Shown here: piece by piece, positions 45,577-56,594 of the stretch
How positions within the stretch are numbered: the stretch's first letter is position 1
How the letters are laid out: the number at the start of each line of letters is the position of its first letter
NCBI GenBank assembly: GCA_003550325.1
Contig: QKWP01001215.1
Location: forward strand, 92,528 to 156,527
DNA from: Gigaspora rosea
Taxonomy: Eukaryota > Glomeromycota > Glomeromycetes > Diversisporales > Gigasporaceae
Reading direction: 5' to 3'
Length of the DNA: 64,000 nt
Program-made: the position numbers and the translations under genes
The notes under the pieces: model-generated
The model's database searches: none
Seen by the model: only the letters and a program-made list of their open reading frames with translations
Told to the model about the DNA's origin: nothing

Positions 45577-45906
45577 CAGTCAGACCTTCATAAATACAAT
45601 TTCCATAAATACAATACCTCCCTAAATGTATGTTTTTTTCTTTCCGTAAAATGTTATTAGTGCTAAATGCATGTTCTATATTCTGTAAATGCACGTTTAC
45701 TTAAATAATATTTTATATCATACTAACCCCCTAAATGCACATAGCCAATCAAATTTTAGTATTTAAGATAGGTTATACAATTTTTAATAGAAGTTATATC
45801 AACTTGATGATCAAATTTTTAAAGCTACAATTTAATTGGCTATCTCTAAATACAAACCTCCCTAAATGTATATTGTAGGCATATTACTACAAGTTAGGTT
45901 TGACTA
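45577..45906. mobile_element. pogo-like MITE, 330 bp, TSD TA
   Basis: Ends CAGTCAGACCTTCATAAATAC and the complement of TAGTCAAACCTAACTTGTAG lie within TA duplications (45575-45576, 45907-45908). CAGTCARACCT is typical of pogo/Fot-type termini. Internal CCTCCCTAAATGTAT words repeat near both ends. Confidence 0.85.
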
Positions 45907-46028
45907 TAGTACAATTAAAATGAACATATCTAAAATGAATATAGTATAATTGGAATAGAATGTAGCTTAGTATATGATATTTGTTTTTTTACATTACTAC
46001 CATTTTTTTTTAAAATAAATACTGTATA

Positions 46029-46203
46029 CAGTCAAACCCCACAATAGTTACGTGCCAAAATCAGACTTTCTATGTGCCTATTGCAAGATTGGGACTAAAG
46101 CGAGCTAAAATTTAAATATAGTAAATATAATTAAATAGGAAAATTAAGGTGACTATAGCGAGATTGTGACTAATGCGAATGTGACTATTGCGGGGTTTGA
46201 CTG
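46029..46203. mobile_element. pogo-like MITE, 175 bp, TSD TA
   Basis: The ends CAGTCAAACCCCRCAATAGT are almost perfect inverted repeats inside TA at 46027-46028 and 46204-46205. Internal GCGAGMTTGKGACTA words form subterminal repeats. Confidence 0.9.
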
Positions 46204-46722
46204 TAGTATTATTGTTAGTTAGTATAGGTATAGCAGTAGCATAATAGTTATATGATAGTTGGAAATAGTACAATAGTTGGGTTATAGCACAATAATTGAG
46301 TTATAGCCAATATTAAAAATTTCAGACTCAAATACTGTTCTTATAAAAATTGTATAATAGCTACATATGTTCTCAAAACAATTGCTTACTATTCTCACTA
46401 AAAAAAAAAGCAGTATTTTAAATGATTAAAATATTATAAATATAAAGTTCTCAAATAAGTAATTATTATGCAAATTAAAATCTTATATATTTATAAAAAT
46501 TAAATATGAATTTTTATTAGTTTTGGTTTACTGTAAAATTTTATTATATATTTATGAGAACATTATTATTATTTTACTCTTCTCAAAAAATTTTTTAATA
46601 GTAAACAATAAAAATTTTTATACTGTTTACAAATTTATAATAGTGCTCTTATGAGAACTCTAAGAATACTAATTTCCAATACTGGTTATAGCACAATAGT
46701 TGTGTTATAGTATAATAGTTAG
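46204..46722. repeat. AT-rich repeat with GTTCTCAAA/GAGAACAT words
   Basis: TACTGTTCTTATAAAAAT, TATGTTCTCAAAAC, AAGTTCTCAAAT, ATGAGAACATTAT and TTATGAGAACTCTAAG alternate in both orientations. The family is the same as at 14790-15520. ATAGTTGTGTTATAG words repeat at 46240-46310 and 46690-46720. No gene. Confidence 0.5.
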
Positions 46723-46902
46723 GATGTAGTTAGATATGGGCACCATGCGCATGACTGCATGCATGCATGCAATTAATTCTGGCCAGCATTAAGAAATTAA
46801 ATTATAACTTTGGTCAAAATATACATGCATGCATGCAAAAAATGCATGCACATGTGCATGCTAAAATGAAAATTTTGTATTTTGCCCATCTCTAGATGTA
46901 GT
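46723..46902. mobile_element. hAT-type MITE, 164 bp, perfect 8-bp TSD GATGTAGT
   Basis: The element proper is 46731-46894, with ends TAGAKATGGGCA inverted at both termini and GATGTAGT at 46723-46730 and 46895-46902. Runs of GCATGC/ATGCATGCATGC (self-complementary) lie near both ends, probably the subterminal transposase sites. Confidence 0.92.
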
Positions 46903-46949
46903 ATAATAGTTGGAATCATGTTTATATTGTAAATTGTATTTATTTTTGG

Positions 46950-47160
46950 GAAAAATCTAAATAGTGTCTTGTGCATTTTGTGCCCTCTAATGTACTAATA
47001 AGTTTTGTTTAGAATTAAAGTTAGGGTTAGAGTTAGAGTTAAAATTAGTACAGAATTGCAAGAGGATCATTTTTTGTTAGAAGTGCAACAGGGGTTACCC
47101 TAGTAAAATTTTGAGATATCAAAATAGGGTACAATTTGTATGGGCACCGTCTAGTCCAGT
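46950..47160 (+). repeat. Dispersed TTAGGG-bearing repeat, copy 1
   Basis: A degenerate TTAGGGTTAGAG tract (47021-47046) is followed by ACAGAATTGCRAGAGGATC, then GTTAGAAGTGCAA and GGGGTTACCCTAG. The same order recurs at 50700-50815 and, inverted, at 63285-63450. Confidence 0.8.
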
Positions 47161-47465
47161 TCTTATTTTTGTATTTTTTTTTAATTTTTTTAATTTTTTT
47201 ATTTTTTAGATAAAAACATATGGACTCATATAATCAATTTTGATTGGTTAACATGGGTTCATTATAATGATGGGTTACTATAAAATAATTATTTTAAGTT
47301 TACTAATTAATACCTGTACTTGATTTAGTATATTGTACTAAATTTAGTACATCTTGTAAACTAAATTATTTGCTAATTTTAAAATTTATTACTTTATTAA
47401 ATTTATTTTATACTATTTTAAAACTATACAATTCTATAAAAAAAGTTTAATAGCTTTAAATAATT

Positions 47466-47753
47466 TTTAAATTTTATAGAATTTTTTGTTTCTAAAAATT
47501 TTAGTTTAAAACCAATTTTATATATTAATTATTAGCTATCTTAGAAGATAGTTTATTTATAAAAAATTTTTTATTAAATAAATTTATTTAAAATTCAATA
47601 AAGTTATTTTTTAAATTTTATAGAATTTTTTGTTTCTAAAAATTTTAGTTTAAAACCAATTTTATATATTAATTATTAGCTATCTTAGAAGATAGTTTAT
47701 TTATAAAAAATTTTTTATTAAATAAATTTATTTAAAATTCAATAAAGTTATAA
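47466..47753. repeat. Perfect 144-bp tandem duplication
   Basis: Two adjacent copies (47466-47609 and 47610-47753) appear identical by eye across 144 bp of AT-rich sequence. Each contains the palindrome GCTATCTTAGAAGATAG. Identity implies a recent event or an assembly artefact. Confidence 0.9.
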
Positions 47754-48069
47754 AGATAAGTTAGCTAATATCAAAAATAAAATTTATTTGAAGATTAATA
47801 TAAGAAAAATTTAAATTGAAAGTTATACTAATATTTACTATATAAATACTTTTTTAAATTTACATATAAAATTTAGCTATAATTTTTTAAAATTTAAAAT
47901 AATATAAGGGCAGTGATATTAATCACCTGATTATTTTTTATCAGAGGCCTACCCCCTCCCTCTTCCTTAATATATAAATAGTCAGGTTCTTATATATAAT
48001 TTCAACTTTTTTTACCCCCCTCCTCCCCTAAAAAATCACCTGATTTTTGTTACTCCCCTAACTTACTTA

Positions 48070-48298
48070 TTATAAATGCACCTATAGTAGTTTGGTATCT
48101 ATTATATATTTTATTATATTTTTTAGATTTTTCTAAAATTTGAATGTAAAAATTTTGATACAAAATTTATATATTTGCTAAGGTTTGGAAAGAGTTTTTA
48201 GAAGCATAAAGCATTTTTATTTAGAATGTTTTGCACAATTAATTAGTCAGTTCGAAATAATATATATAGGTATAATACATTATAGGTGCATTTTAGTA
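48070..48298. mobile_element. MITE-like segment with AAATGCACCTATA ends
   Basis: TAAATGCACCTATAGTA at 48072 faces TATAGGTGCATTTTAGTA at 48281-48298. It belongs to the same end family as 37172, 49464 and 50551. No clear TSD. Confidence 0.6.
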
Positions 48299-49463
48299 GT
48301 GATTGTACCTGGGTAGAACTTGCAATTGTGTGAAATAGTAATTTATTCAGATATTTGAGTAATTTAATAATAACCAGGTAGAGGTTTCCAAATGGGTACA
48401 ATCTCTACATTTTAGTCAAGTTATAACTTATTTTAAACTAATTTGGCATTAAAGAATTTTTATAAATAGAATTAGAAGATAAATTTTTATTATATTTAAT
48501 TAAAAATTTAAAAATTTTAATCAATAAAATTTTTTAATTCTAGCTAAATATATATAGCTAACTAGTATCTTACTATAAATAATAATAATTTATAGTAATT
48601 AAAAAAATGCTTATAATATAAATACACTATACTTTCATTATAGTGGACCTTATTAAAGTAGATCCCTCACAATAATGAAGTAACTATTTAAAAATTTTTA
48701 TTATTATACTATACAATGATGTATAGTAGATATTTATTATAACTAATAAAATTTTCTAGCTCTATTACTATTTATAACAAGAGTAGAGTATAATAAGTAT
48801 TACAATATAACTAATAATTTTTTAAGAAGTTTGCTATTTATTACTGCTAGTGTATATTTGTATCTTTAAATTTTGTCTATAAAATTATACTTGAGGCTCT
48901 AACAAAACAAATTTCTTGTAAAATTTGGTATAAACTATACTACTACCTTATCACAGTTCTTAACTCTAATCTAATATTATCAAGTTAAATTTTTATTTTA
49001 GCAAAAAACTTTTTAAATTACATGTTACACTTTATTGTTAATCACTACCAATAATTACCAATTGTGGTATATACAGTCAACTCTTTTTATTCTGTCAAAA
49101 AGTTCTTTAAGGATTTTTATATGAATAAATTTTTAGGTTCAGTTTTCAAAGAGCTATTATGAACTCTATAATAAAATTTACAAATGTTCTAAAGTATTTT
49201 GTTCAGATAAGAGAGAATTTAATAGTGTTCAGATTAGAGATATTTGGATTAGAGAGGTGGCTGTAGTAATTTTGATTTTTAATTATAATTAGTATTTACT
49301 AATATTTATATAATCCAATTTTAGTTTGCAAAATTTATAGTAAAATTAGGTATACTAAATTTAATATGACAAATTACAAAACAATACAAGATCTAAAAAA
49401 TTTTTTTTGATAATTTTATTAATAATATTAAAATAAATAATGCTAAACTATTTCAAATAATAT
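48299..49463. other. AT-rich spacer
   Basis: No gene is seen. The words TTGTACCTGGGTAGA and TTTCCAAATGGGTACAATC at 48304-48400 form a loose inverted pair. Upstream (47900-48060), AATCACCTGATT recurs around C-rich runs. Confidence 0.35.
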
Positions 49464-50570
49464 AAAATGCACCTATGGTATTATACACCATAGGTAAATT
49501 AGATTTGCAAATTCATGTAACAAAAACAAAAAATAAATTTTTATAAAACAAAAAATAAATTTTTATAAAACAAAAAATAAATTTTTATAAACAAAAAATA
49601 AATTTTCATTATCTTAGGGTTAGGGTGAGGCCTGGAATTTTATCAGGGCATTAGTATATACAAAATTTAGCAAGAAATTTTTTTTATTAGAACCCCAAAG
49701 GTGGTTTCATAAGCAAACTTTTGAGATATGAATGTTTTTTTAAAAAATAAAAAATTTTATCCTTCAGGCCATTATGATCTGCATTGGTCAATAATATAAT
49801 TATTTTTTATTTATAAATTCCAATAATATTGGAATTTAAACTTTATTAAGCAAATCTATATATCTTATAATACTGATTACATCAAATATGCGTATTATAC
49901 AGTATAAATTTATTTGAAAATTACAGTACTAGCCGTAATATAATAATTATTAATAATATGCGAATTTCTCTTTTTCCTTTTCAAGAGTTGATGACCCCCA
50001 AGCAGTGTTTACTGGAACCTGTGAGTTAGTAATTTGATTTAATTCTTCAAGTAACTTTCTTGAGATGAATTTGCATGCTGTATATATATGTATTTTTTTT
50101 TAGTAAACGTTAAAATTAATTTAAAAAAAAATACGATCTTTATTTACATTATATTTTAAAACTTAAGGCATGTTTGGATTGAATAAGCTAACCGAAAAGA
50201 GTTTAAAAAGTAGTAATGGTGAGTTTATATTTATAGAAAAAAGTTTTATGCAGATTGTCATGGCCAGAAGGATAATACCGTTACTGGTACCAATAACTGC
50301 CTTATTCATCAGAGATTTTGCAAGTACCAGGGTAAATGATTGGGTAACACATGCCACTGCACGGCATGTGTACCCGATCATTTACCCTGGTACTTGCAAA
50401 ATCTCCGATGAATAAGAACGTTATTCGTCAAAATTTTTGACGAATAACTGCAGTTATTGGTCGCTACGCGCCCAATAACTATATATTATGCTACACCTAA
50501 TCTTAAATTTTGATTGGCTATTCGAATGGTTTTGTGTAACATGGTGAAACACCATAGGTGCATTTTAGTA
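49464..50570. mobile_element. Composite element bounded by AAAATGCACCTATGG ends
   Basis: AAAATGCACCTATGGTA at 49464 faces CACCATAGGTGCATTTTAGTA at 50550-50570. Between them are three near-identical copies of ACAAAAAATAAATTTTTATAA (49526-49600), a short TTAGGG tract (49615), spacer, and the multi-hairpin element copy 2. The two ends may belong to one 1.1-kb element or to separate copies. Confidence 0.5.
50251..50484. mobile_element. Multi-hairpin MITE, copy 2
   Basis: The order is the same as at 21277. A short left hairpin word (ACCGTTACTGGTACCAATAACTG) is followed by a large stem with about 54-bp arms around ACTGCA (centre near 50358). Then come TTATTCGTCAAAAATTTTTGACGAATAA and CAGTTATTGG, an 11-nt loop, CCAATAACT (50451-50480). 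Stem sequences differ from copy 1, yet GGG-ATGA-TGGG words align, so the two are diverged homologues. Open stretches over it (50163-50415) are read-through of the palindrome. Confidence 0.8.
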
Positions 50571-50634
50571 AACCCGAACTATTTTGGCAGATTTTTGTAT
50601 ATAAAAATATTTATACTGTATATATAATGAAAAA

Positions 50635-50856
50635 GTCTATTTGTAACAGCCTGTTACACACTTATTTGTAACAGCCAATAAGGCCATATTAATGTTAAAT
50701 TAGAGTTGAAGTTAGGGTTAGGGTCAAAATTAATACAGAATTGCGAGAGGATCATTTTTTGTTAGAAGTGCAATAGGGGTTATCATAGTAAAATTTTGAG
50801 TTATAAATAAAGCTGTTACAAATAAGCGTGTAACAGGCTTTTACAAATAGATTCGT
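50635..50856 (+). mobile_element. MITE carrying the dispersed TTAGGG-bearing repeat, copy 2
   Basis: Inverted ends of about 42 bp share TCTATTTGTAA, CCTGTTACAC and CTTATTTGTAACAGC. The interior is the TTAGGG tract plus GAATTGCGAGAGGATCATTT and AAGTGCAATAGGGGTTA block. This suggests the telomere-like tract travels as cargo of a mobile repeat. Confidence 0.75.
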
Positions 50857-51119
50857 CCTATATAATTTTTTAAAAATTTAATCTATTTAAAACTGAACTA
50901 AAACTAGTACAAAAATCTAAATCCAATCCATTAATAAAGAACTTTTATATAACTAAATTAAAGTAAAATAAAATTAATCAAATATAGTTTTATAGTAAAT
51001 ATTTATGATCTAGAAAGCTAATGTTAATATTTATCAATAACTATATGAATAAAATGTACAAGCTTAAAAGATCTTTAATAATAATTTAAATAGAAAATAT
51101 GTAAAATTAGTCTACATAA
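50857..51119. other. AT-rich spacer
   Basis: Nothing identifiable is seen in this stretch. Confidence 0.4.
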
Positions 51120-51208
51120 GGTCACGCAAAGTTAATTTTTCTTTTACATAACCTGGTTAATTTTTTATTTTTTAATTTTTTTTTTTAAAAAAAAAAAACT
51201 TTGCGTGG
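51120..51208. mobile_element. Harbinger-like MITE, short copy (89 bp)
   Basis: GGTCACGCAAAGTTAATTTTTC at the left and ACTTTGCGTGG at the right. TAA precedes the left end. The interior is a T run followed by an A run. Confidence 0.65.
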
Positions 51209-51236
51209 AAATTAATAGATTCATGTTCACATCTAA

Positions 51237-51471
51237 GGTCACGCAAAGTTAATTCTTCGGTTTGCATAACGTGGAATCAGAATTTTGTTTTTTTTCTTAT
51301 CGGACATATCGAGTAATTCCGGAAAATTAAGTTATCATCGGGTGACACCGGAGAAAAAATTAAACGGCAAAAATGGAATGCACAATAGGAATTTAAAAAA
51401 AAATTTTTTTTTTTTTTTGGAAAAATTGGGTCGGCGGGTTATGCAAAACGAAAAATTAACTTTGCGTGGCC
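51237..51471. mobile_element. Harbinger-like MITE, 235 bp, TSD TAA
   Basis: Inverted ends GGYCACGCAAAGTTAATT and further to GCATAAC, flanked by TAA at 51234-51236 and 51472-51474. The 3-bp TAA TSD is typical of PIF/Harbinger elements. The open stretch 51285-51560 crosses it and is not a gene. Confidence 0.85.
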
Positions 51472-51585
51472 TAAAGTTGATTTTTTATTTTGCATTACAT
51501 GGGTTTCAAAATTCTCATCCAGTCGGTCAGAATTTTTTTTTTATTATTAATCTGTTATAAATAAATACTCTTAAGTTGCATCTAA

Positions 51586-51836
51586 GTCCACGCGAAGTTA
51601 ATTTTACACTTAGCATAACATAAAATCAGAATATTATGTTAGCAATCAGATTTTTCTATTGGTCCTATCATACAATTTCGGAAAATTAAGGTTTCCATTA
51701 GGTGATACTAGAGTAATTTATAGAAAAAATTAAACAGCAAAAATAGAATAATTGGCATAATTGGGACTTAAAAAAAAAATTTTTGAAAAATTGAAAAAAT
51801 GGGTCACGGGTGATGCAAAACTAACTTTGCATGACC
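51586..51836. mobile_element. Harbinger-like MITE, 251 bp, diverged copy
   Basis: Ends GTCCACGCGAAGTTAATT and GGTCATGCAAAGTTAGTT, flanked by TAA (51583-51585) and TTA (51837-51839). Interior parts (GAAAATTAAG, CATTAGGTGATAC) align with the 51237 copy. It is the third member of this family within 720 bp. Confidence 0.8.
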
Positions 51837-53340
51837 TTATATTCAATCAAGCTAAAATATTCTGATATTATAAGTCTTATTGGACATGTCTGGGTCTATC
51901 GTAAAGCCTAAATTAGGCCTAATATTTAACAAGTCTGATTCAAACCCAGCCCAAAATAAAAACGGCCTCAAAAATAAGAGCCCAAACTAGGCCCAAGCCC
52001 GGCCTGGCCCGTAAATTTCCGGGTTTAGCCCGGTCCATTTGAACATTATTCACAGTGTCACAGGAGCATAAATTTTACAAAAAAATCAAAGTTTTTTTAT
52101 TTTATGTTCACATTTGTGAACATAAATAATTTTTTATTAATAAAACTTTATTTGTGATCAAATAAAATTTTTAGGTGACTGGTTAAATTACGTAAATTAC
52201 GTAATCCAACAGGTTTACTAATAATAGATGATTATTATTGTTACACTAAATCTCAAACATAAAGTGTTTTTGTTGACTGAAACGTATGACTAATGTGTTC
52301 TCCTCAATGACATTGTCTTCTCATAACATAATCGTTAACCATACTCAGACAACAATTCGACTTATTTGAGGATTTTGACCTTTATTCAAATCCCTCATCT
52401 ATATCTACTTTTTCAATAGATTTAATAGATTTAAGGTTTTAAAATATGTTTTTATATGTTTTGATTATTAACCTTTATATAATTATGAACAAGAATTTTA
52501 AAATAAGAGCTCAAAGTTTTCAAAATAGAAGAAATTTACTACAGTATTTGAAAACATGTGTAGACTTATGACATCACTTAGTCACTTAGTTAATCTATAA
52601 TGACAAGATTCCTTTTTTGAATTGTGATGGTGTCACAGTATGCGCAATAACAATGACACTAATGAACAAATTAAAAATGTCTAAATATAGCAATTGGTTC
52701 ACTAACTGTTACAGCGCATTGAGTTAGTTAAACTAAAGTTCTCAAATATTCAGTTACCAATTTTAAAATTTTAATTACCAAATTACATTTTTATCAATCA
52801 ATACCGAACCCTCAAAAAATTTTTTGATCCTTCGATTTTTGTCGATAACGCGTCTAACCCATCTTCCCGTTATCTAATCTATCTTGATGTACCTCGTTAG
52901 ACTTAGAAATTTATACATAATGGTACACCTATCATGGGAACAATGATTACACAGTTTCAAAATCATTATGATATTTTTGTAGTCAAATTTTTTCACTGTT
53001 ACGAACCGATCATAACATCGTACTTGATCCAAATTAGGTATTGGTATAAAAATATTTTGAACCGTTAAGTATTAATGAAAAATGAAATTCCGTTTGTACA
53101 ACAAATGCCCTGTGATCTTGATATAGTAATTGGATCATTGTTTAAATAACATTATTGCTAGTAAAATTAATCATTAACACTAATAAACATCATCTCAAAA
53201 GATATTAATAGAATATTAAAAACCCTTGTTAATATTGTTCTGATTGATGAATATTAGGCGTCGTACTGACCTCTATTGGAAACAAAATCTTTGCGGGAAT
53301 ACTAATGTTATGGTGTCCCTTTTGAACTTAATTTACTTGT
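51837..53340. other. Spacer upstream of the P450 gene
   Basis: 51940-52030 has repeated GGCCC/GGGCY words that look like the subterminal part of a hAT-type element. 52093-52130 is a hairpin on TATGTTCACATTTGTGAACATA. 52183-52201 contains two TTACGTAA words. No gene is seen. Confidence 0.4.
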
Positions 53341-53360
53341 ATTTATTGTTCTTTAAAATT

Positions 53361-53369
53361 TGACGCGTA
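53361..53369. promoter_or_regulatory. MCB-like site (ACGCGT) upstream of the P450
   Basis: TGACGCGTAA lies about 110 bp before the start codon at 53478. ACGCGT is the MluI cell-cycle box bound by MBF in ascomycete yeasts. Its use here is inferred only. Confidence 0.3.
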
Positions 53370-53477
53370 AGGTATAATGTTAAAATTTGTATATAAATTC
53401 GCGGATTTTAATTTTTTGTTTTTGGTTGGATTTTTTTTGGTAGCCATATTACAATAAATTTATTAAAGAAAATTAAA

Positions 53478-55901
53478 ATGACATTTTTTTTAGCTTTTTG
53501 TTTAATTATAATCTTTGGCTATTTGATTTACATAAATGGCAAACGATCTAAGCTAAGTGTGGTATGTTAAATTTTTTATGAAAATGAAGAAATATGACGT
53601 CAATTAATACCTTTGATTTACTACATAATATTATATCTATCAATTTATTAATTTGATAATTGTCCGTATATAAAGAATGAACCACCAATAGTTCCATATA
53701 GTTTACCTATTATTGGACATACAATTAGTTATATACTTGATGCTGGAAAATTTCTTGCCGAATGTAGAAAAAAAGTAAATATATTACAAACATTTTGATG
53801 TCTTTTTTTTTGTTACTAGTGTCAGTCTTATTAAAAATTCTCTATAAAAATTGTTTCTACAAAGCATGGTGATCCATTTAGTTTATATCTCTTTGGAAAT
53901 GTGGTGACTTATGTAGGGAATAAAACTTCATTTGAAATTTATAAAGAACATGATGTTTTTGAACATGATCGTATTCTAGCAGAGGTACGTTTTAGAGTAG
54001 GATATAATATCTCACATAATTTTAATAATTATAATTTTAATTCTTTTTATCACAATAGACACTTATATTTCCTTTAGCCTTTAAAAAAGTCAAAGGCTTT
54101 GACAATCTGAGATTCCTTGCTTATGCGGTTCACGAACAAGTAAGTGAAAAGGTCAAATTATTCTTACCTAGAATGCAGAAACAAATTAAAGGTGGAATAG
54201 ATTTATATGTTGGTGATTGTAAAGGTAATTTTTATTCATTATTTAGCTGTTAGCTGTTAGTGTAGTAGCTGATACTTAAAATTGAAATTTATAATATTTA
54301 TAATATTTATAATTATAATTGCTACGGTAAACGAATTTTAGAAGCAAAAATTTTCAATAATTTTGGAAATACAATGATATCTATAATGGTACGACCTATG
54401 TGTAATATAATAATTGGTGAAGTAAGTTTATTCTATTAAATTTATTAAATTTGAACATTCAATTATATGCAAATAATAATAATATTCTTATCATGACCAT
54501 TATGCATACATAAAGGAGGCATGCCAATTTGAAGAACTGATTACTTCAATTACGACATTATTAAGACAGTTAGGAGTGCTACCTTTAATACCGCCAGTTT
54601 TATCGCTTATTTATCCTAAGCTTCAATTAATGGCCATTTCGTATTGTATTCAACTAATTATTTATTTAATCTGGGTTTTATTGATTTATTTGCTTAATTA
54701 TTAAAATTTTATTATTAAATTCTATAAAGTTTTTTATTAAAATTTGTGTGGAATCCAATTAATAAACCGAAAAAACTCTTTATTAAGTTAATGAAGCCGA
54801 TCATTAAAGAACGCATTCTTCAAAGGGAAAAGCTTGGTAACAAGTATATTAAAAAAGTATGTAAACGTCTTTTTTTTAAAAAAAAAAAAAATAAATAAAA
54901 TTACTAAAAGCAATATTTAAAATGAATATTTTGTTAATATTAGGATGATTTGATGGAATATTATTTATGCAATTCAGATTCTGCACCTAATAGTGTGAAT
55001 GATGTGAATGATGAATATATGGAATACTTATTTGAACAAATGACTATTGCATGTTTCGCTGCATTTTTTACCACTGTCAAAGTTGTTACAGAAGCACTTT
55101 ATGGTAATAATAAAATGTAATTTCGATAGTAAATCTCATCACAATTCTCCGACAACTTATTTTTTTTATACGAAATTAGAATATGCTGGAAGACCCGATT
55201 TATGGAAGGATATTTACGAAGAACAGTTGATGGTACACAACGAAAAAAATGCCAACTTAACTATTGATGACGTTCATAAAATGGTTAAATTGGATGGTTT
55301 AGTAAAAGAAAGTCTTCGGCAATCTTTTCCTAGTAAATATTTTTTTTATTTAATCGAATAATTCAATTCATAAATATATTAAAAAAAAAACAAATTTCCT
55401 TTTACCACTGTAGTTTCACTTATGGTCATTACGGAAGGGGATTCATATACATTTAATACTGGTGCTACAATTCCTAAAGGTATATTTAGTTATTTAAGTT
55501 ATAACCATATTTTCATTATTTTTTTTTATTAAAAAACATTTTAAACAATTATAGGTCGTATAGTTGCTGTTTACGCTGCAGATTCACACTTTAATCCAGA
55601 ATTCTTTGAAAATCCTGAAATGTTTCAACCCAATCGATATTTAACCTTGAATAGCGACGGATCTGTACATGATTATACATCAGCAACTAGACTTGAAAAA
55701 CATTATGTACCATTTGGAGGTGGTAAACATGCTTGCCCTGGTAGAATTCTCGCTGTTAATGAAATGAAAGTATGCTTGCATGAATTAATTTTGAAATATC
55801 ATATCAAAACTAAAAGTGGTAAAGTTGATCCTAGATGGAAACTTAGTGATTTTTGGTTAGCTCCTATAACTGACTTAGTTTTTGAAAATAGAAAATATTA
55901 A
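53478..55901 (+). CDS. Cytochrome P450 monooxygenase, 508 aa, eleven exons
   Basis: Exons join in phase at GT/AG introns: 53478-53561, 53676-53774, 53865-53984, 54059-54224, 54342-54421, 54516-54640, 54730-54856, 54944-55103, 55180-55332, 55414-55479, 55555-55901. The total is 509 codons with stop, the usual length for a microsomal P450. Exon 1 encodes an N-terminal membrane anchor (MTFFLAFCLIIIFGYLIYI), so the enzyme should sit on the endoplasmic reticulum facing the cytosol. Exon 2 has the proline-rich hinge (PPIVPYSLPIIGH). E364-S-L-R367 is the K-helix ExxR motif. FGGGKHACPGR (447-457) is the heme loop, with Cys454 the expected iron ligand. The I-helix motif reads A-A-F-F-T-T (306-311) and lacks the usual acidic residue before the threonines. 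Substrate is unknown. The fold and active-site pattern fit a divergent fungal P450, CYP51/CYP7-like in style; I cannot name the family. Confidence 0.92.
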
Positions 55902-56590
55902 ATTTCTATGTTTTTTATTTATTTATTTTTCATTTTAATTTGTACACGTTTCTCTATTCATCGTCTCAATGTTATTTAAATTGCAATCTATTTTTTTATT
56001 AAACTTAACATTATAGAGTAATACAGTAATAAGAAACTATTAACTAGGTTTTGTCAATCATTGGCTTAAACAGATCGATAATAGTCTGCATTAAGTTGAT
56101 TTTGATGGTTACATTAAGTTGACTTAAGTCAGGGTTAGTTATGAATTTAAAATAAAATATATACCAAAAATATGAGAGAATTTTTTTTTTGTTGGATCAT
56201 AAAAAATTTTTCTTTATTGAAACATTTATCGACAAAATTAACCAATACGAAATTGATGCACGATGCATAAAAAGTATCGCGTGATGCCTAATTAGTCCTT
56301 TGAAACTAAAGATAAATAAATTTAGTGTGTGGTAAAATAGTTTCACTACTATTAATGAAACTGGTGTTGAATTGGTGATATTGGTGAAACTAATTTCACC
56401 AACATTTCTAGTCAAAACTATATATTTCACATACATATACTTTTTGGATTATATATATGATAAATCATAAACCCATTACGCTTATATATGACAATTGTTT
56501 TTTTATGTGTTAGCATCAATGCTCGTTGTTCACCCACAAAAAATTTTCCAGTCACGTGGTGTGCGTCAAATAAAACAGTCAAAATATTAA
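55902..56590. other. 3' flank and spacer after the P450
   Basis: No gene is seen. GGTGAAAC/GTTTCACC words recur at 56340-56405. The minus-strand open stretch 56197-56436 has no features. Confidence 0.4.
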
Positions 56591-56594
56591 GATC

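Noticed and set aside
50163-50415. Open stretches on both strands at the same place
   Set aside because: They read through the large palindrome of the multi-hairpin element. Symmetry opens both strands.
51285-51560. 91-codon open stretch
   Set aside because: It crosses a Harbinger-like MITE and its right flank and has no protein features.
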